From positions 1 through 64,000 of the forward strand of contig CAVPJV010000003.1 in the NCBI GenBank assembly GCA_963705515.1: a stretch of DNA of 64,000 nt, read 5' to 3'. Position 1 is the first letter of the stretch. Each line of letters begins with the position of its first letter. The position numbers and the translations under genes were made by a program. Source of the stretch: Gaiellasilicea sp963705515. GTDB lineage: Bacteria; Actinomycetota; Thermoleophilia; Gaiellales; Gaiellaceae. Below the pieces are notes generated by a model. It was not told the DNA's origin. It saw only the letters and a list, made by a program, of their open reading frames with translations, and did no database searches. Below are positions 10,093 through 19,323 of the stretch, piece by piece.

Positions 10093-11688
10093 ATGGACTC
10101 CTACGACGTCATCATCATCGGCAGCGGAGCCGGAGGAGGGACGCTCGCGCGGCACCTGGCGCCCTCCGGCAAGCGGATCCTTCTTCTCGAGCGCGGCGAC
10201 TGGCTCCCGCGCGAGCCGTCGAACTGGTCCGCCCACGACGTCTTCGTCGACAACCGCTACGTGTCCGAGGACACCTGGTACGACGAGAAGGGCACCGCGT
10301 TCCAGCCGCAGATCCACTACTTCGTCGGCGGGGCGACCAAGCTCTACGGGGCTGCCCTCTACCGGCTTCGCAAGGAGGACTTCGGCGAGCTCAAGCATGC
10401 CGGCGGCGTCTCGCCGGCCTGGCCGATCGAGTACGAGGAGATCGAGCCGTACTACACCCGCGCAGAGCAGCTCTACGAGGTCCGCGGCGCGCGCGGCGAG
10501 GACCCGACCGAGCCGCCCGCGAGCGCGCCGTACCCATTCCCGGCGCTCTCGCACGAGCCGCGGATCCAGCAGCTCTCGGACGACCTCACGGCGGCCGGCT
10601 TCCATCCATTCCACACCCCGAACGGGGTCCGGCTAGTGGAGACGAACCTGCCGTACAGCAAGTGCATCCGCTGCACGACGTGCGACGGCTTCCCGTGCCT
10701 GGTCCACGCCAAGTCCGATGCCGAGGTCCTCGGCGTGCGACCCGCGCTCGAGCACGCCAACGTGAAGCTGCTGACGAACGCGCGCGTGGTCAAGCTCGAG
10801 ACGAATGGCTCGGGGAACGAGGTTTCGGCGGTCGTCGTCGAGGTTGACGGTGGGACCGAGCGCTTCGCGGCGGACATCGTCGTCGCGGCGTGCGGCGCGG
10901 CCAACACGGCCAAGCTGCTGCTCGCGTCGGCCAACGACCAGCATCCGAACGGGCTCGCCAACGGCTCCGACCAGGTCGGCCGGAACTACATGTTCCACGA
11001 CTCGCTCGCGGTGCTCGCGCTCTCGGAGGAAGAGAACCCGACCGTGTTCCAGAAGACGCTCGGGCTGAACGACTTCTACTTCGGCGCCGACGACTTCGAG
11101 TTCCCGCTCGGGAACATCCAGATGGTCGGGAAGTCGTCGTCGCAGATGTACCGCGGCGAGAAGCCCGGTCAGACGAAGCTCGCGCCGGAATGGACGCTCG
11201 AGAAGGTGGCGAAGCACGCGATCGACTTCTGGCTCTCGACCGAGGATTTGCCGAGCCCAGACAACCGCGTCACGCTGGCGCCCGACGGCAACGTCCGCCT
11301 CGCCTACTCGGAGACGAACGCGGAGGCGCGGAAGCGGCTCTACGAGAAGCTGAGGTCGCTGCTGCCGAAGCTGAACATGAACGAGGGCCACCTCTTCCAG
11401 CGCTTCGCGTACATGAAGAACGAGATCCCGGTGGCCGGCGTCGCACACCAGGCGGGCACGTGCCGCTTCGGGTCCGACCCCGCGTCGTCGGTGCTCAACA
11501 CCGACTGCCGCGCCCACGAGGTGGACAACCTCTACGTCGTCGACACGAGCATCTTCCCGAGCATCGGCGCCGTCAATCCGGCGCTGACGGCGATGGCGAA
11601 CTCGCTCCGAGTGGGTGACCATTTGCTGGAGCGGCTCGGCGCCGATGCGCCGGTCACGGCGGCCGTCCAGGGAGGCGACGCGGCATGA
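10093..11688 (+). CDS. GMC-family FAD oxidoreductase with a cysteine cluster
   Basis: 531-aa flavoprotein of the glucose-methanol-choline oxidoreductase superfamily. The N-terminal Rossmann motif is YDVIIIGSGAGGG, the C-terminal catalytic region is HQAGTCRFGSDP with the flavin-site segment VVDTSIFPSIGAVNPALT. Members oxidise alcohol or sugar hydroxyls and pass electrons to oxygen, quinone or a cytochrome. Unusual is CIRCTTCDGFPC, four cysteines at residues 191, 194, 197 and 202, which could hold a metal or disulfides. It follows zwf and GH15 without gaps, which suggests a role in sugar oxidation, but the substrate is not known. Confidence 0.85.
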   Translation: MDSYDVIIIGSGAGGGTLARHLAPSGKRILLLERGDWLPREPSNWSAHDVFVDNRYVSEDTWYDEKGTAFQPQIHYFVGGATKLYGAALYRLRKEDFGELKHAGGVSPAWPIEYEEIEPYYTRAEQLYEVRGARGEDPTEPPASAPYPFPALSHEPRIQQLSDDLTAAGFHPFHTPNGVRLVETNLPYSKCIRCTTCDGFPCLVHAKSDAEVLGVRPALEHANVKLLTNARVVKLETNGSGNEVSAVVVEVDGGTERFAADIVVAACGAANTAKLLLASANDQHPNGLANGSDQVGRNYMFHDSLAVLALSEEENPTVFQKTLGLNDFYFGADDFEFPLGNIQMVGKSSSQMYRGEKPGQTKLAPEWTLEKVAKHAIDFWLSTEDLPSPDNRVTLAPDGNVRLAYSETNAEARKRLYEKLRSLLPKLNMNEGHLFQRFAYMKNEIPVAGVAHQAGTCRFGSDPASSVLNTDCRAHEVDNLYVVDTSIFPSIGAVNPALTAMANSLRVGDHLLERLGADAPVTAAVQGGDAA

Positions 11689-11772
11689 GCACGCGCCGCT
11701 CCAGGTCCGTGGGCTGACGCGAGGCCCAGCGCACGTGGCGAGCAGGGCCGAGAGCGCGGTGCCGGGATAGGC

Positions 11773-12684
11773 GTGTTCTCTCCCTCCGGCGAGCAGATCG
11801 AGATCGCCCACGGCGACCAGCGCGCCGTCGTCGTCGGGGTCGGCGGCGGCCTGCGGGCGTACTCCGCGGGCGGTCGTGAGCTGCTCGACGCCTACCCCGC
11901 CGGCGGTGAGATCACGTCGGGCCGTGGGCAAGTGCTGATCCCGTGGCCGAACAGGATCGAGGACGGCGCCTACGAGTTCGACGGTCGGCGACACCAGCTC
12001 CCGCTCGACGAGCTCGCGGCGCGGAACGCGATCCACGGGCTCGTCCGGTGGGCCGGCTGGAGGGTCGGCGAGCGTGAGCAGAGCCGCGTCGTGCTCGAGC
12101 ACGTGCTCCAGCCGCGGCCCGGCTACCCGTTCCGCCTGGATCTGACGATCGAGTACGCCCTCACGGATGAGGGCCTCTCGGCCTCGACGACCGCCACCAA
12201 CGCCGGCCCGGACCCGTGCCCGTACGGCTGCGGCTTCCATCCCTACCTGACTCTCGGGACACCGAACGTCGATTCCATCGTCCTGACGGCTCCGGCCCGG
12301 ACAGTCTTGAGCGCGAACGAGCGCGGCCTCCCCACCGGGCGGGCGGCGGTGGCGGGGACGGAGTACGACTTCACCCAGCCGAGGGCGATCGGAGCGACGC
12401 GGCTCGACAACTGCTTCACCGACCTCGAGCGCGACGGCGGCGTCGCCCGTGTCGAGCTCCGCTCCCCCGGCGGCGACGGGCTGAGGCTCTGGCTCGACGA
12501 GACCTACGGCTACGTGATGCTGTTCACCGGCGATCCGCTCCCCGACGTCGACAGGCGCTGCCTCGCGGTCGAGCCCATGACCTGCCCGCCGAACGCCTTC
12601 CGGAGCGGCGAGGCGCTGATCCGGCTCGAGCCGGGCCACCCGTTCACCAGCAGGTGGGGGATCACACCTACGCTCCCGGCGTGA
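11773..12684 (+). CDS. Aldose 1-epimerase family protein
   Basis: 303 aa, all-beta galactose-mutarotase-like fold. Family features: RNAIHGLVRWAGW (with the conserved histidine), GCGFHPYLTL (second histidine) and the C-terminal VEPMTCPPNAF with its catalytic glutamate. These enzymes interconvert alpha and beta anomers of aldoses in the cytoplasm. GTG at 11773 is the start; the ribosome site is weak. An 84-base gap with no gene of its own separates it from the GMC gene, and its stop overlaps the next start (GTGA), so it is coupled to the antiporter gene. Confidence 0.85.
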   Translation: MFSPSGEQIEIAHGDQRAVVVGVGGGLRAYSAGGRELLDAYPAGGEITSGRGQVLIPWPNRIEDGAYEFDGRRHQLPLDELAARNAIHGLVRWAGWRVGEREQSRVVLEHVLQPRPGYPFRLDLTIEYALTDEGLSASTTATNAGPDPCPYGCGFHPYLTLGTPNVDSIVLTAPARTVLSANERGLPTGRAAVAGTEYDFTQPRAIGATRLDNCFTDLERDGGVARVELRSPGGDGLRLWLDETYGYVMLFTGDPLPDVDRRCLAVEPMTCPPNAFRSGEALIRLEPGHPFTSRWGITPTLPA

Positions 12685-13910
12685 CCGAGCTGACTCCGCT
12701 GGCCGCGACGGCGGACAACCTGGACGCCGGCTCGCTCGTGCTCGTTCTCGCGGCCGCGAGCGGCGGTGCGATCCTCTCGCGGCTGCACAGCAGGGTCATT
12801 CTCCCCACAGTTGTGCTCGAGATCCTGCTCGGGATCCTGATCGGCCCGGAGGGGCTCGGATGGGCGGAAATCGACACCTACGTCGACTTTCTCGCCAATT
12901 TCGGTCTCGTCTTTCTCTTCTTCTTCGCGGGGATCGAGCTCGTCGAGCACCGCGTGGCCCGTCGGTCCCTCGTGCGCGGGACCGCCGGCTGGGCGATGTC
13001 GATCACGATCGGTGTCGCCGTCGGCTACGTGCTGCACGGCGCCGGCCTCGACGCGGAGGGCTGGCTGCTCGGCGTCGCGCTGAGCACGACGGCGCTCGGC
13101 ACCCTCGTCCCGATCCTCGCGGACGCGAATCTGCTCCCGACGACGCTCGGCTCCGCGGTCCTGGGCGCCGGCGTCGCGGGCGAGTTCTGGCCGATCCTCG
13201 TCGTCTCGATCTTCCTTACCGGCGCCTACGGCGCGCTCACCGAGACGGTGCTCCTCCTCGTCTTCGGAGTGATCGTGCTGCTCGCCGCCGCCGGAGCGCT
13301 CCGCGCGCGGCCGCCGCGCCTCGTGCGCGTGCTCCAGCAGACCGTGCACACCACCGGGCAGGCCGCCGTGCGTCTCGCCGTGTTCACGCTCGCCGGGCTC
13401 GTCTTCATCTCGGTCGAAGCGGGCTTCGACTTCGTGCTCGGCGCGTTCGCGGGCGGCCTCGTGGTCGGCCTGGCGCTGAGCACGGCCGACGCGGCTCCGG
13501 TGCGGATGCGCCTCGAGGGCGTCGGCTACGGTTTCCTCATCCCGATCTACTTCGTGGTCACGGGGATGAACTTCGACCTCGACAGCCTGTTGACGCCCTC
13601 CGGTCTCGGGCTCGCGGCGCTCTTCCTCGGGTTGTTCATCGTGGTCCGCGGGGCGCCGTCACTGCTCTGGCTGCGCGATCTGGGGCTGCGCCGGACGCTC
13701 AGCCTCGCCGTGTTCAGCGCCACCGGCCTGCCGCTGATCGCCGCGATCGTTGGGATCGGGATCGAACGGGGCGCGATCGGCCGCGATGTCGGCACGTCGC
13801 TGATCGGCGCCGGGATGCTCTCGGTGCTCGTCCTGCCGCTGATCGCCTCGTCAGTCGCGAGCCGAGCATCATCCCGCCTGGATGATGCTCGGCCGACCTC
13901 CCCCGCCTAG
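12681..13910 (+). CDS. CPA2-type cation/proton antiporter
   Basis: 409 aa with about twelve membrane helices and no soluble regulatory domain, the layout of KefB/GerN-like monovalent cation/proton antiporters. Typical family stretches: LPTVVLEILLGILIGPEGLG in helices 1-2, LANFGLVFLFFFAGIEL in helix 3, and VFSATGLPLIAAIVGIG near the end. It would exchange Na+ or K+ for protons across the cytoplasmic membrane. The GTG start at 12681 overlaps the epimerase stop by four bases. The last codons (ending RLDDARPTSPA) run through the 17-bp palindrome that precedes ndh, so the operator forms part of this coding region. Confidence 0.85.
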   Translation: MTELTPLAATADNLDAGSLVLVLAAASGGAILSRLHSRVILPTVVLEILLGILIGPEGLGWAEIDTYVDFLANFGLVFLFFFAGIELVEHRVARRSLVRGTAGWAMSITIGVAVGYVLHGAGLDAEGWLLGVALSTTALGTLVPILADANLLPTTLGSAVLGAGVAGEFWPILVVSIFLTGAYGALTETVLLLVFGVIVLLAAAGALRARPPRLVRVLQQTVHTTGQAAVRLAVFTLAGLVFISVEAGFDFVLGAFAGGLVVGLALSTADAAPVRMRLEGVGYGFLIPIYFVVTGMNFDLDSLLTPSGLGLAALFLGLFIVVRGAPSLLWLRDLGLRRTLSLAVFSATGLPLIAAIVGIGIERGAIGRDVGTSLIGAGMLSVLVLPLIASSVASRASSRLDDARPTSPA

Positions 13911-13913
13911 GTT
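13869..13913 (+). promoter_or_regulatory. 17-bp palindrome (13869-13885) and -10 box of ndh-cydABDC
   Basis: TCATCC-CGCCT-GGATGA within a longer inverted repeat GCCGAGCATCATCC / GGATGATGCTCGGC. Centre 13877; TAGGTT at 13908-13913 (TANNNT) ends 36 bases away. The transcript would start near 13920 and include the GGAGG of ndh at 13922-13926. This is the longest and cleanest copy in the window. Confidence 0.65.
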
Positions 13914-13934
13914 GAGTGACCGGAGGTGGCGAAA

Positions 13935-15197
13935 ATGGCAGGTGACGAGCGGCAGCGACCACGCGTCCTGGTCCTCGGCGGCGGCTTCGCCGGCGTCGGT
14001 GCGGCGCGTGCGCTGAAGAAGGCGGATGTGGACGTCGTGGTCGTGGACAAGCACGACTACCACACGTTCCAGCCGCTCCTCTACCAGGTCGCGACGGCCC
14101 TGCTGGAGCCGGCGGAGGTCGGGCACCCGCTGCGCGACCTCTTCGACGACCAGAAGAACGCACGCGTTCACGTCGACTCCGTGACCGGGATCGACCTCGA
14201 CCGCCGTGAGGTCCAGTTCGCGGAAATGAAGCCCATGTCCTACGACTACCTCGTGCTCGGGCTCGGCGCCGAGGTCAACTTCTTCGGCGCGTCCGGCGCT
14301 CCGGAGCACGCGTTCCCGATGTACACGCTTGCCGACGCCGTCCGTCTGAAGACCCACGTGCTGGAGAAGTGGGAGGCTGCGGACAAGGACGACTCGCTCG
14401 CCGAGGACGGCGGACTGCACATCGTCGTCGTCGGCGGCGGCCCCACCGGGGTGGAGAGCGCCGGCGCGCTGGCGGAGCTGTACAACAACACTTTCGCCGA
14501 GGACTACCCGGATGTGTCGAAGGAGCACGCGAGGATCACGCTCGTCGAGGCCTCGCCGCAGCTCTTCGGGATGTTCAAGGAGAACCTCCGCGAGTACACG
14601 AAGAAGGAGCTCGAGAAGTTCGGCGTCGAGGTCCTCCTCGGCGAGATCGTCGAGTCCGTCGAGCCGACACGCGTAAGGCTCAAGTCCGGGAAGGTGCTGG
14701 AGGCGCACACGCTCGTCTGGGGCGCGGGTCTGACGGCGAGTCCGATCGGGCGTGACCTCGGGGTCGAGCTCGAGCGGGGCAACCGTGTCGCCGCCGAGCC
14801 GGACCTCAGCCTGGCGGGCCATCCGGAGGTGTTCCCGGTCGGCGATATCGCCTGGATCACGGACACGAAGACCGACGAGGTGCTCCCGCAGCTCGGCTCG
14901 GTCGCGCTCCAGGCAGGAGAGCTGGCGGGGGAGAACATCGCTCGCCTCGTCGCCGGCAAGGAGACGAAGCCTTTCGAGTACCACGACAAGGGGACGATGG
15001 CGACGATCGGCCGCGGCGCGGCCGTGGTGCAACTCGCGGGCGGTCGGACGATGAAGGGCGAGACGGCCTTTCTCGCGTGGGGCGCGGTCCATCTGGCGCT
15101 GCTCTCGACCGGGGAGGACCGGGCAAAGGCGCTCGTCAACTGGACCTGGTCCGGGTTCACGCACGAGCGGGCGGCCCGGATCAGCGTCGAAGCGTGA
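13935..15197 (+). CDS. ndh: Type II NADH dehydrogenase (NDH-2)
   Basis: Single-subunit, non-proton-pumping NADH:quinone oxidoreductase, 420 aa, bound to the inner face of the cytoplasmic membrane. Two dinucleotide folds are seen: VLVLGGGFAGVGAARAL for FAD at the start and HIVVVGGGPTGVESAGAL for NADH at about residues 160-177; YHTFQPLLYQVATALL and VFPVGDIAWITD are family signatures, and the C-terminal RAKALVNWTWSGF is the membrane-contact part. ATG 13935 has GGAGG eight bases upstream. The stop overlaps the cydA GTG by four bases, so electrons from NADH and the bd oxidase are made from one transcript. Confidence 0.93.
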   Translation: MAGDERQRPRVLVLGGGFAGVGAARALKKADVDVVVVDKHDYHTFQPLLYQVATALLEPAEVGHPLRDLFDDQKNARVHVDSVTGIDLDRREVQFAEMKPMSYDYLVLGLGAEVNFFGASGAPEHAFPMYTLADAVRLKTHVLEKWEAADKDDSLAEDGGLHIVVVGGGPTGVESAGALAELYNNTFAEDYPDVSKEHARITLVEASPQLFGMFKENLREYTKKELEKFGVEVLLGEIVESVEPTRVRLKSGKVLEAHTLVWGAGLTASPIGRDLGVELERGNRVAAEPDLSLAGHPEVFPVGDIAWITDTKTDEVLPQLGSVALQAGELAGENIARLVAGKETKPFEYHDKGTMATIGRGAAVVQLAGGRTMKGETAFLAWGAVHLALLSTGEDRAKALVNWTWSGFTHERAARISVEA

Positions 15198-16597
15198 ACG
15201 GCGCACTCGCGATAACGACGGTCGATCTCGCTCGGATTCAGTTCGCGACGACGTCGATCTACCACTTCTTCTTCGTGCCGCTGACGCTGGGGCTGGGACC
15301 GCTCGTCGCGGTCATGCAGACCATGTGGCACCGGACGCAGGACGAGCGCTGGCTGCGGCTGACGCACTTCTTCGGCACGCTCTTCCTGATCAACTTCGCG
15401 ATCGGCGTCGCGACCGGGCTCGTGCAGGAGTTCCAGTTCGGAATGAACTGGTCGGTCTACTCGAAGTTCGTCGGCGACGTCTTCGGCGCGCCGCTGGCGA
15501 TCGAGGGGCTCGCCGCGTTCTTCCTCGAGGCGACGTTCCTCGGTGTCTGGATCTTCGGCTGGAACCGCCTGTCGCCGCGCCTGCACCTGGCGACGCTGTG
15601 GATCGCTGTGGCCGGATCGTGGATGTCGGCCTTCTTCATCCTGGTCGCGAACTCCTGGATGCAGGACCCTGTCGGGTACGAGATCGTGAACGGCGAGGCG
15701 CAGCTGACGAGCGTGTGGGACCTGCTGACGAGTCGCTGGGCGCTCTGGGCCTGGGGGCATACGATCATGGCCGGGCTGACTGCGGGCGCGGCCGTCGTCT
15801 TCGGCGTCTGCTGCTGGCACTTTGCCCGGGGCCGCAACCAGGAGCTGTTCCGGCCGGCGGCGAAGCTGGCGCTGATCGTGCTCGTGCCGGTGGCGGGCTT
15901 CAACCTGTGGTTCGGCAGCCACTTCGGCATCCTCGTCACCGAGCTCCAGCCGATGAAGATCTCGGCGGCGGAGGCCCAGTGGGACGACTGCTCCGGGTGT
16001 GCGTTTTCCCTCTTCCAGATCGGCGGGTTCACCGAGGATGACCAGACGCCGACCTTCTCGATCCAGATACCCGACCTGCTCTCGTACCTCTCGACCGACT
16101 CGTTCGACGGCAAGGTCACCGGACTGAACGAGCTCAACCAGCAGTACGAAGCGACGTTCGGGCCCGGCAACTACATCCCGCCGGTGCGCACGATCTACTG
16201 GAGCATGCGGGTGATGGCGTACGCCGGCAGCTTCGTCGCCCTCGTCGCCCTGGTCGGCGCGTTCCTGCTCTGGAGGCGCCGGCTCGAGCGCGTGCGCTGG
16301 TTCCTCTGGGTCGCCGTCTTCTCGATGTTCCTGCCGTTCGTCGCGAACACCGCGGGGTGGATGCTGACCGAGGTCGGCCGGCAGCCGTGGATCGTCCAGG
16401 GCCTGCTGAAGACGGGCGATGCGAACTCGCCTGCAGTGTCTACGGCCATGATCGCGTTCAGCCTCGCCGTGTTCGTCTGCCTCTACGCGCTGCTGCTCGT
16501 GCTCGACATCTGGCTGATGCGCCGCTACGCGAAGCTCGATCCGCCCGAGCTCGACCGCGACGAGACCGGAGCCCCGATGCCTGCGATCGGATACTGA
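15194..16597 (+). CDS. cydA: Cytochrome bd ubiquinol oxidase subunit I
   Basis: Quinol-oxidising subunit of cytochrome bd, 467 aa, nine or so membrane helices. It carries haems b558, b595 and d. Seen: ARIQFATTSIYHFFFVPLTLG at the start (helix 1 histidine), EGLAAFFLEATFLGVWIFGW (conserved glutamates in helix 3), GSHFGILVTELQPMK and GWMLTEVGRQPW (signature before the Q-loop exit). The Q-loop is of the short type, usual in actinobacteria. GTG 15194 overlaps the ndh stop. With CydB it reduces O2 at high affinity at low oxygen. Confidence 0.95.
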   Translation: MNGALAITTVDLARIQFATTSIYHFFFVPLTLGLGPLVAVMQTMWHRTQDERWLRLTHFFGTLFLINFAIGVATGLVQEFQFGMNWSVYSKFVGDVFGAPLAIEGLAAFFLEATFLGVWIFGWNRLSPRLHLATLWIAVAGSWMSAFFILVANSWMQDPVGYEIVNGEAQLTSVWDLLTSRWALWAWGHTIMAGLTAGAAVVFGVCCWHFARGRNQELFRPAAKLALIVLVPVAGFNLWFGSHFGILVTELQPMKISAAEAQWDDCSGCAFSLFQIGGFTEDDQTPTFSIQIPDLLSYLSTDSFDGKVTGLNELNQQYEATFGPGNYIPPVRTIYWSMRVMAYAGSFVALVALVGAFLLWRRRLERVRWFLWVAVFSMFLPFVANTAGWMLTEVGRQPWIVQGLLKTGDANSPAVSTAMIAFSLAVFVCLYALLLVLDIWLMRRYAKLDPPELDRDETGAPMPAIGY

Positions 16598-16598
16598 G

Positions 16599-17645
16599 AT
16601 GGACCTCCAAGTCCTCTGGTTCTGCCTGATCGGTTTCTTCTTCGGCGGCTACTTCGTGCTGGAGGGCTTCGACTTCGGCGTCGGGCTGCTGCTCCCGTTC
16701 CTGCCACGCAACGAGGAGGAGCGCAGCACGATGTTCCGCACGATCGGCCCCGTGTGGGACGGCAACGAGGTGTGGCTCGTGGTCGCCGGCGGCGCGATGT
16801 TCGCGGCCTTCCCGGCCTGGTACGCGACGATGTTCTCCGGGTTCTACATCGCGCTGCTGCTGCTGCTGGCGTTCCTGATCGTGCGCGTGGTCTCGTTCGA
16901 GTGGCGTGAGCAGCACGAGGACTCGCGCTGGCTCGGCCTCTGGGCCTGGGCGAACACGATCGGCAGCCTCGGCGCCGCCCTGATCTGGGGTGTCGCGTTC
17001 TCGAACCTGCTCTACGGCGTGCCGATCAACTCCAGCGGCGACTTCGACGGCAGCTTCTGGGACCTCTTCAACCTGTACACGCTGCTCGGCGGGGTCGCGG
17101 TCGTGCTGCTGTTCGCGTTCCACGGTGCGACTTACCTCACGTTGCGCACGACCGGGGAGTTGTGCCGGCGAGCCGCGGCGGCCGCAGGTCGGCTCTCGAT
17201 CGCGACGGCCGTCGTCGGCGCGGGGTACCTGATCTGGACGGTCGCGGTCGCGGTCGACCGCAACGACAAGGACGTCTTCCCGCCGCTCCTGCCTGCGCTG
17301 CTCGCGATCGCCGCACTGCTCGGCGCCGTCGTCTGTGTCCGGCTCGCCCGCAGCGGTTGGGCGTTCGTGCTCACGGCGGCCGGCGCCTTCCTCGTCGTGG
17401 CCACGATCTTCACGAGCCTCTACCCGCGCGTCATGGTCGCCAGCAACGACTTCGCCAACAGCCTCACCGTCGACGACGCCTCCTCGGCGCACTACACGCT
17501 CAAGGTGATGACCGTCGTGGCGCTGATCGTCGCGCCGATCGTCCTGCTCTACCAAGGCTGGACGTACCACGTCTTCCGGGAGCGCCTGGGCGGCCACGAC
17601 GAGGCCTCCCCGCCCGACCTCGTCCCGCGCGAGACCGGCGCCTAG
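16599..17645 (+). CDS. cydB: Cytochrome bd ubiquinol oxidase subunit II
   Basis: 348-aa integral membrane partner of CydA. The N-terminus LQVLWFCLIGFFFGGYFVLEG FD-type pattern, the conserved GPVWDGNEVWLVVAGGAMFA and the C-terminal QGWTYHVFRERL are typical. It stabilises the haem-bearing subunit and, in solved structures, holds a quinone-like cofactor. ATG lies one base after the cydA stop, and cydD follows within eight bases, so the four cyd genes form one transcription unit downstream of ndh. Confidence 0.93.
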   Translation: MDLQVLWFCLIGFFFGGYFVLEGFDFGVGLLLPFLPRNEEERSTMFRTIGPVWDGNEVWLVVAGGAMFAAFPAWYATMFSGFYIALLLLLAFLIVRVVSFEWREQHEDSRWLGLWAWANTIGSLGAALIWGVAFSNLLYGVPINSSGDFDGSFWDLFNLYTLLGGVAVVLLFAFHGATYLTLRTTGELCRRAAAAAGRLSIATAVVGAGYLIWTVAVAVDRNDKDVFPPLLPALLAIAALLGAVVCVRLARSGWAFVLTAAGAFLVVATIFTSLYPRVMVASNDFANSLTVDDASSAHYTLKVMTVVALIVAPIVLLYQGWTYHVFRERLGGHDEASPPDLVPRETGA

Positions 17646-17652
17646 GAGCGGC

Positions 17653-19323
17653 TTGGGCCCGCTCGACCCGCGCCTCGTTCGCCGCGCGGGCGCCGTGCGG
17701 GCGCTGCTCGCGCTCGATGCCGCGCTCGGCGTCGTCGCCGCGCTCCTCGTCCTCGCCCAGGCGGTTCTGATCGCCGCGGTCGCAGCCCGCGTCTTCGGCG
17801 GAGCGGATCTGGACGAGGTGGCGGTGCTGCTGGCGCTGCTCGTGATCGTCTCGGTCGGACGGGCCGCCGCAGCGTCGGGTTTCGACGTGCTCGGCAGACG
17901 GGTGGCGACCGGCGTGCTGGCATCGCTGCGGCTCGAGCTGGTCGAGCGGCGGCTGCGCGATCGCCCGGCCGCGCTCGACGGCGTCGAGAGCGCCGAGGTG
18001 GCGACGGCCGCGGTCTCCGGCCTCGACGCGCTCGAGACGACGTTCGCCCGCTATCTGCCGCAGGTCGTCCTCGCCGTCACGATCCCGCTCGCTGTGCTCG
18101 TGTTCGTCGCGGTGATCGACCCCCTCTCCGCAGGCGTGATGCTGCTGACGCTGCCGCTCGTGCCGGTGTTCATGTGGCTGATCGGCCGCTATACGCAGCA
18201 GCGTGCCCGGGAGCGCTGGCAGACGATGGCGCTCCTGGCGACACACTTCCTCGACGTCGTCCGTGGGCTGCCGACGCTGCGCGCGTTCAACCGCGGCGAG
18301 GCACAGGTCGAGCGGATTCGCGCGGTCAGCGAGGAGTACCGCCGGACGACGATGGCGACGCTGCGGATCGCCTTCCTCTCAGGCACGGTGCTCGAGCTTG
18401 CGGCCACGCTCGGGATCGCGCTCGTCGCCGTCACGGTCGGAGTGCGCCTTGTCAACGGCGGGATCGGCTTCGAGGCGGGCCTCGCCGTCCTCGTGCTCAC
18501 ACCCGAGCTCTACCTCCCTTTGCGGAACCTCGCCGCGCAGTTCCATGCGAGCGCCGACGGGCTCGTCGTCGCACAGCGGCTGCTCGACCTTGTCGACGGT
18601 GATGTCGCCGCCCGGACGGGCACCCGCATCGCGCCGAGCCCGCGCCACGCGTGCGTCCGGCTCGAGGGCGTGTCGTTCGCGTACCCGACGCGGCAGGCTC
18701 CGGTGCTCGACCGCGTCGACCTCGAGCTCCGCCCAGGGGAGACTCTCGCGCTCGTCGGCCCGAGCGGGGGCGGCAAGAGCACGATCGCCTCATTGCTCCT
18801 GCTGCTCGCGGAGCCCGACGACGGGCGGGTGACTGCGGGCGACGTCGATCTGGCCGACTGTTCGGCGGCGTCGTGGCGCTCGACGATCGCGTGGGTGCCG
18901 CAGGAGCCGACGCTCTTCCGCGGCACGGTCGCCGACAACATCCGGCTCGGCCTGCCCGCCGCGAGCGACGTCGAGGTGCGTGCCGCCGCCGCTGACGCGG
19001 GAGCGCATGACTTCGTGGTCGCGCTGCCGGAGGGCTACGACACGGTCGTCGGCGAGGGCGGGCGGCCGCTCTCTGCCGGCGAGCGCCAGCGGATTGCGAT
19101 CGCGCGAGCCTTCCTTCGCGACGCGGAGCTCGTGATCCTGGACGAGCCGACCGCCAACCTCGACCCGGTCAGCGCCGAGCTCGTCGGCGAGGCGATCGAG
19201 CGGCTTCGGCCCGGACGGACGGTCCTGCTGATCGTCCATCGGCCCGAGCTCGCCACCCGCGCCGACAGGGTCGTACGCCTCGAGGACGGCCGCATCGTCG
19301 GGTCCGAGGCGGCCGCGGCATGA
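17653..19323 (+). CDS. cydD: Heterodimeric ABC transporter CydD, thiol exporter for bd oxidase assembly
   Basis: 556 aa: six membrane helices, then an ABC ATPase domain. Walker A GPSGGGKSTIASLL at about residues 371-384, the signature LSAGERQRIAIARAF and Walker B ELVILDEPTANLD. With CydC it exports glutathione or cysteine (in actinobacteria, probably another low-molecular thiol) needed for cytochrome bd assembly; recent work also links the pair to haem. The start is TTG at 17653, preceded by GGAG four bases upstream and overlapping nothing; the stop overlaps the cydC ATG (ATGA). Confidence 0.9.
   Translation: MGPLDPRLVRRAGAVRALLALDAALGVVAALLVLAQAVLIAAVAARVFGGADLDEVAVLLALLVIVSVGRAAAASGFDVLGRRVATGVLASLRLELVERRLRDRPAALDGVESAEVATAAVSGLDALETTFARYLPQVVLAVTIPLAVLVFVAVIDPLSAGVMLLTLPLVPVFMWLIGRYTQQRARERWQTMALLATHFLDVVRGLPTLRAFNRGEAQVERIRAVSEEYRRTTMATLRIAFLSGTVLELAATLGIALVAVTVGVRLVNGGIGFEAGLAVLVLTPELYLPLRNLAAQFHASADGLVVAQRLLDLVDGDVAARTGTRIAPSPRHACVRLEGVSFAYPTRQAPVLDRVDLELRPGETLALVGPSGGGKSTIASLLLLLAEPDDGRVTAGDVDLADCSAASWRSTIAWVPQEPTLFRGTVADNIRLGLPAASDVEVRAAAADAGAHDFVVALPEGYDTVVGEGGRPLSAGERQRIAIARAFLRDAELVILDEPTANLDPVSAELVGEAIERLRPGRTVLLIVHRPELATRADRVVRLEDGRIVGSEAAAA

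Noticed and set aside
11685..11717. ATG overlapping the GMC stop, opening a ten-codon frame
   Set aside because: Too short, no similarity, and followed by an 84-base gap; probably chance or the trace of a lost gene.
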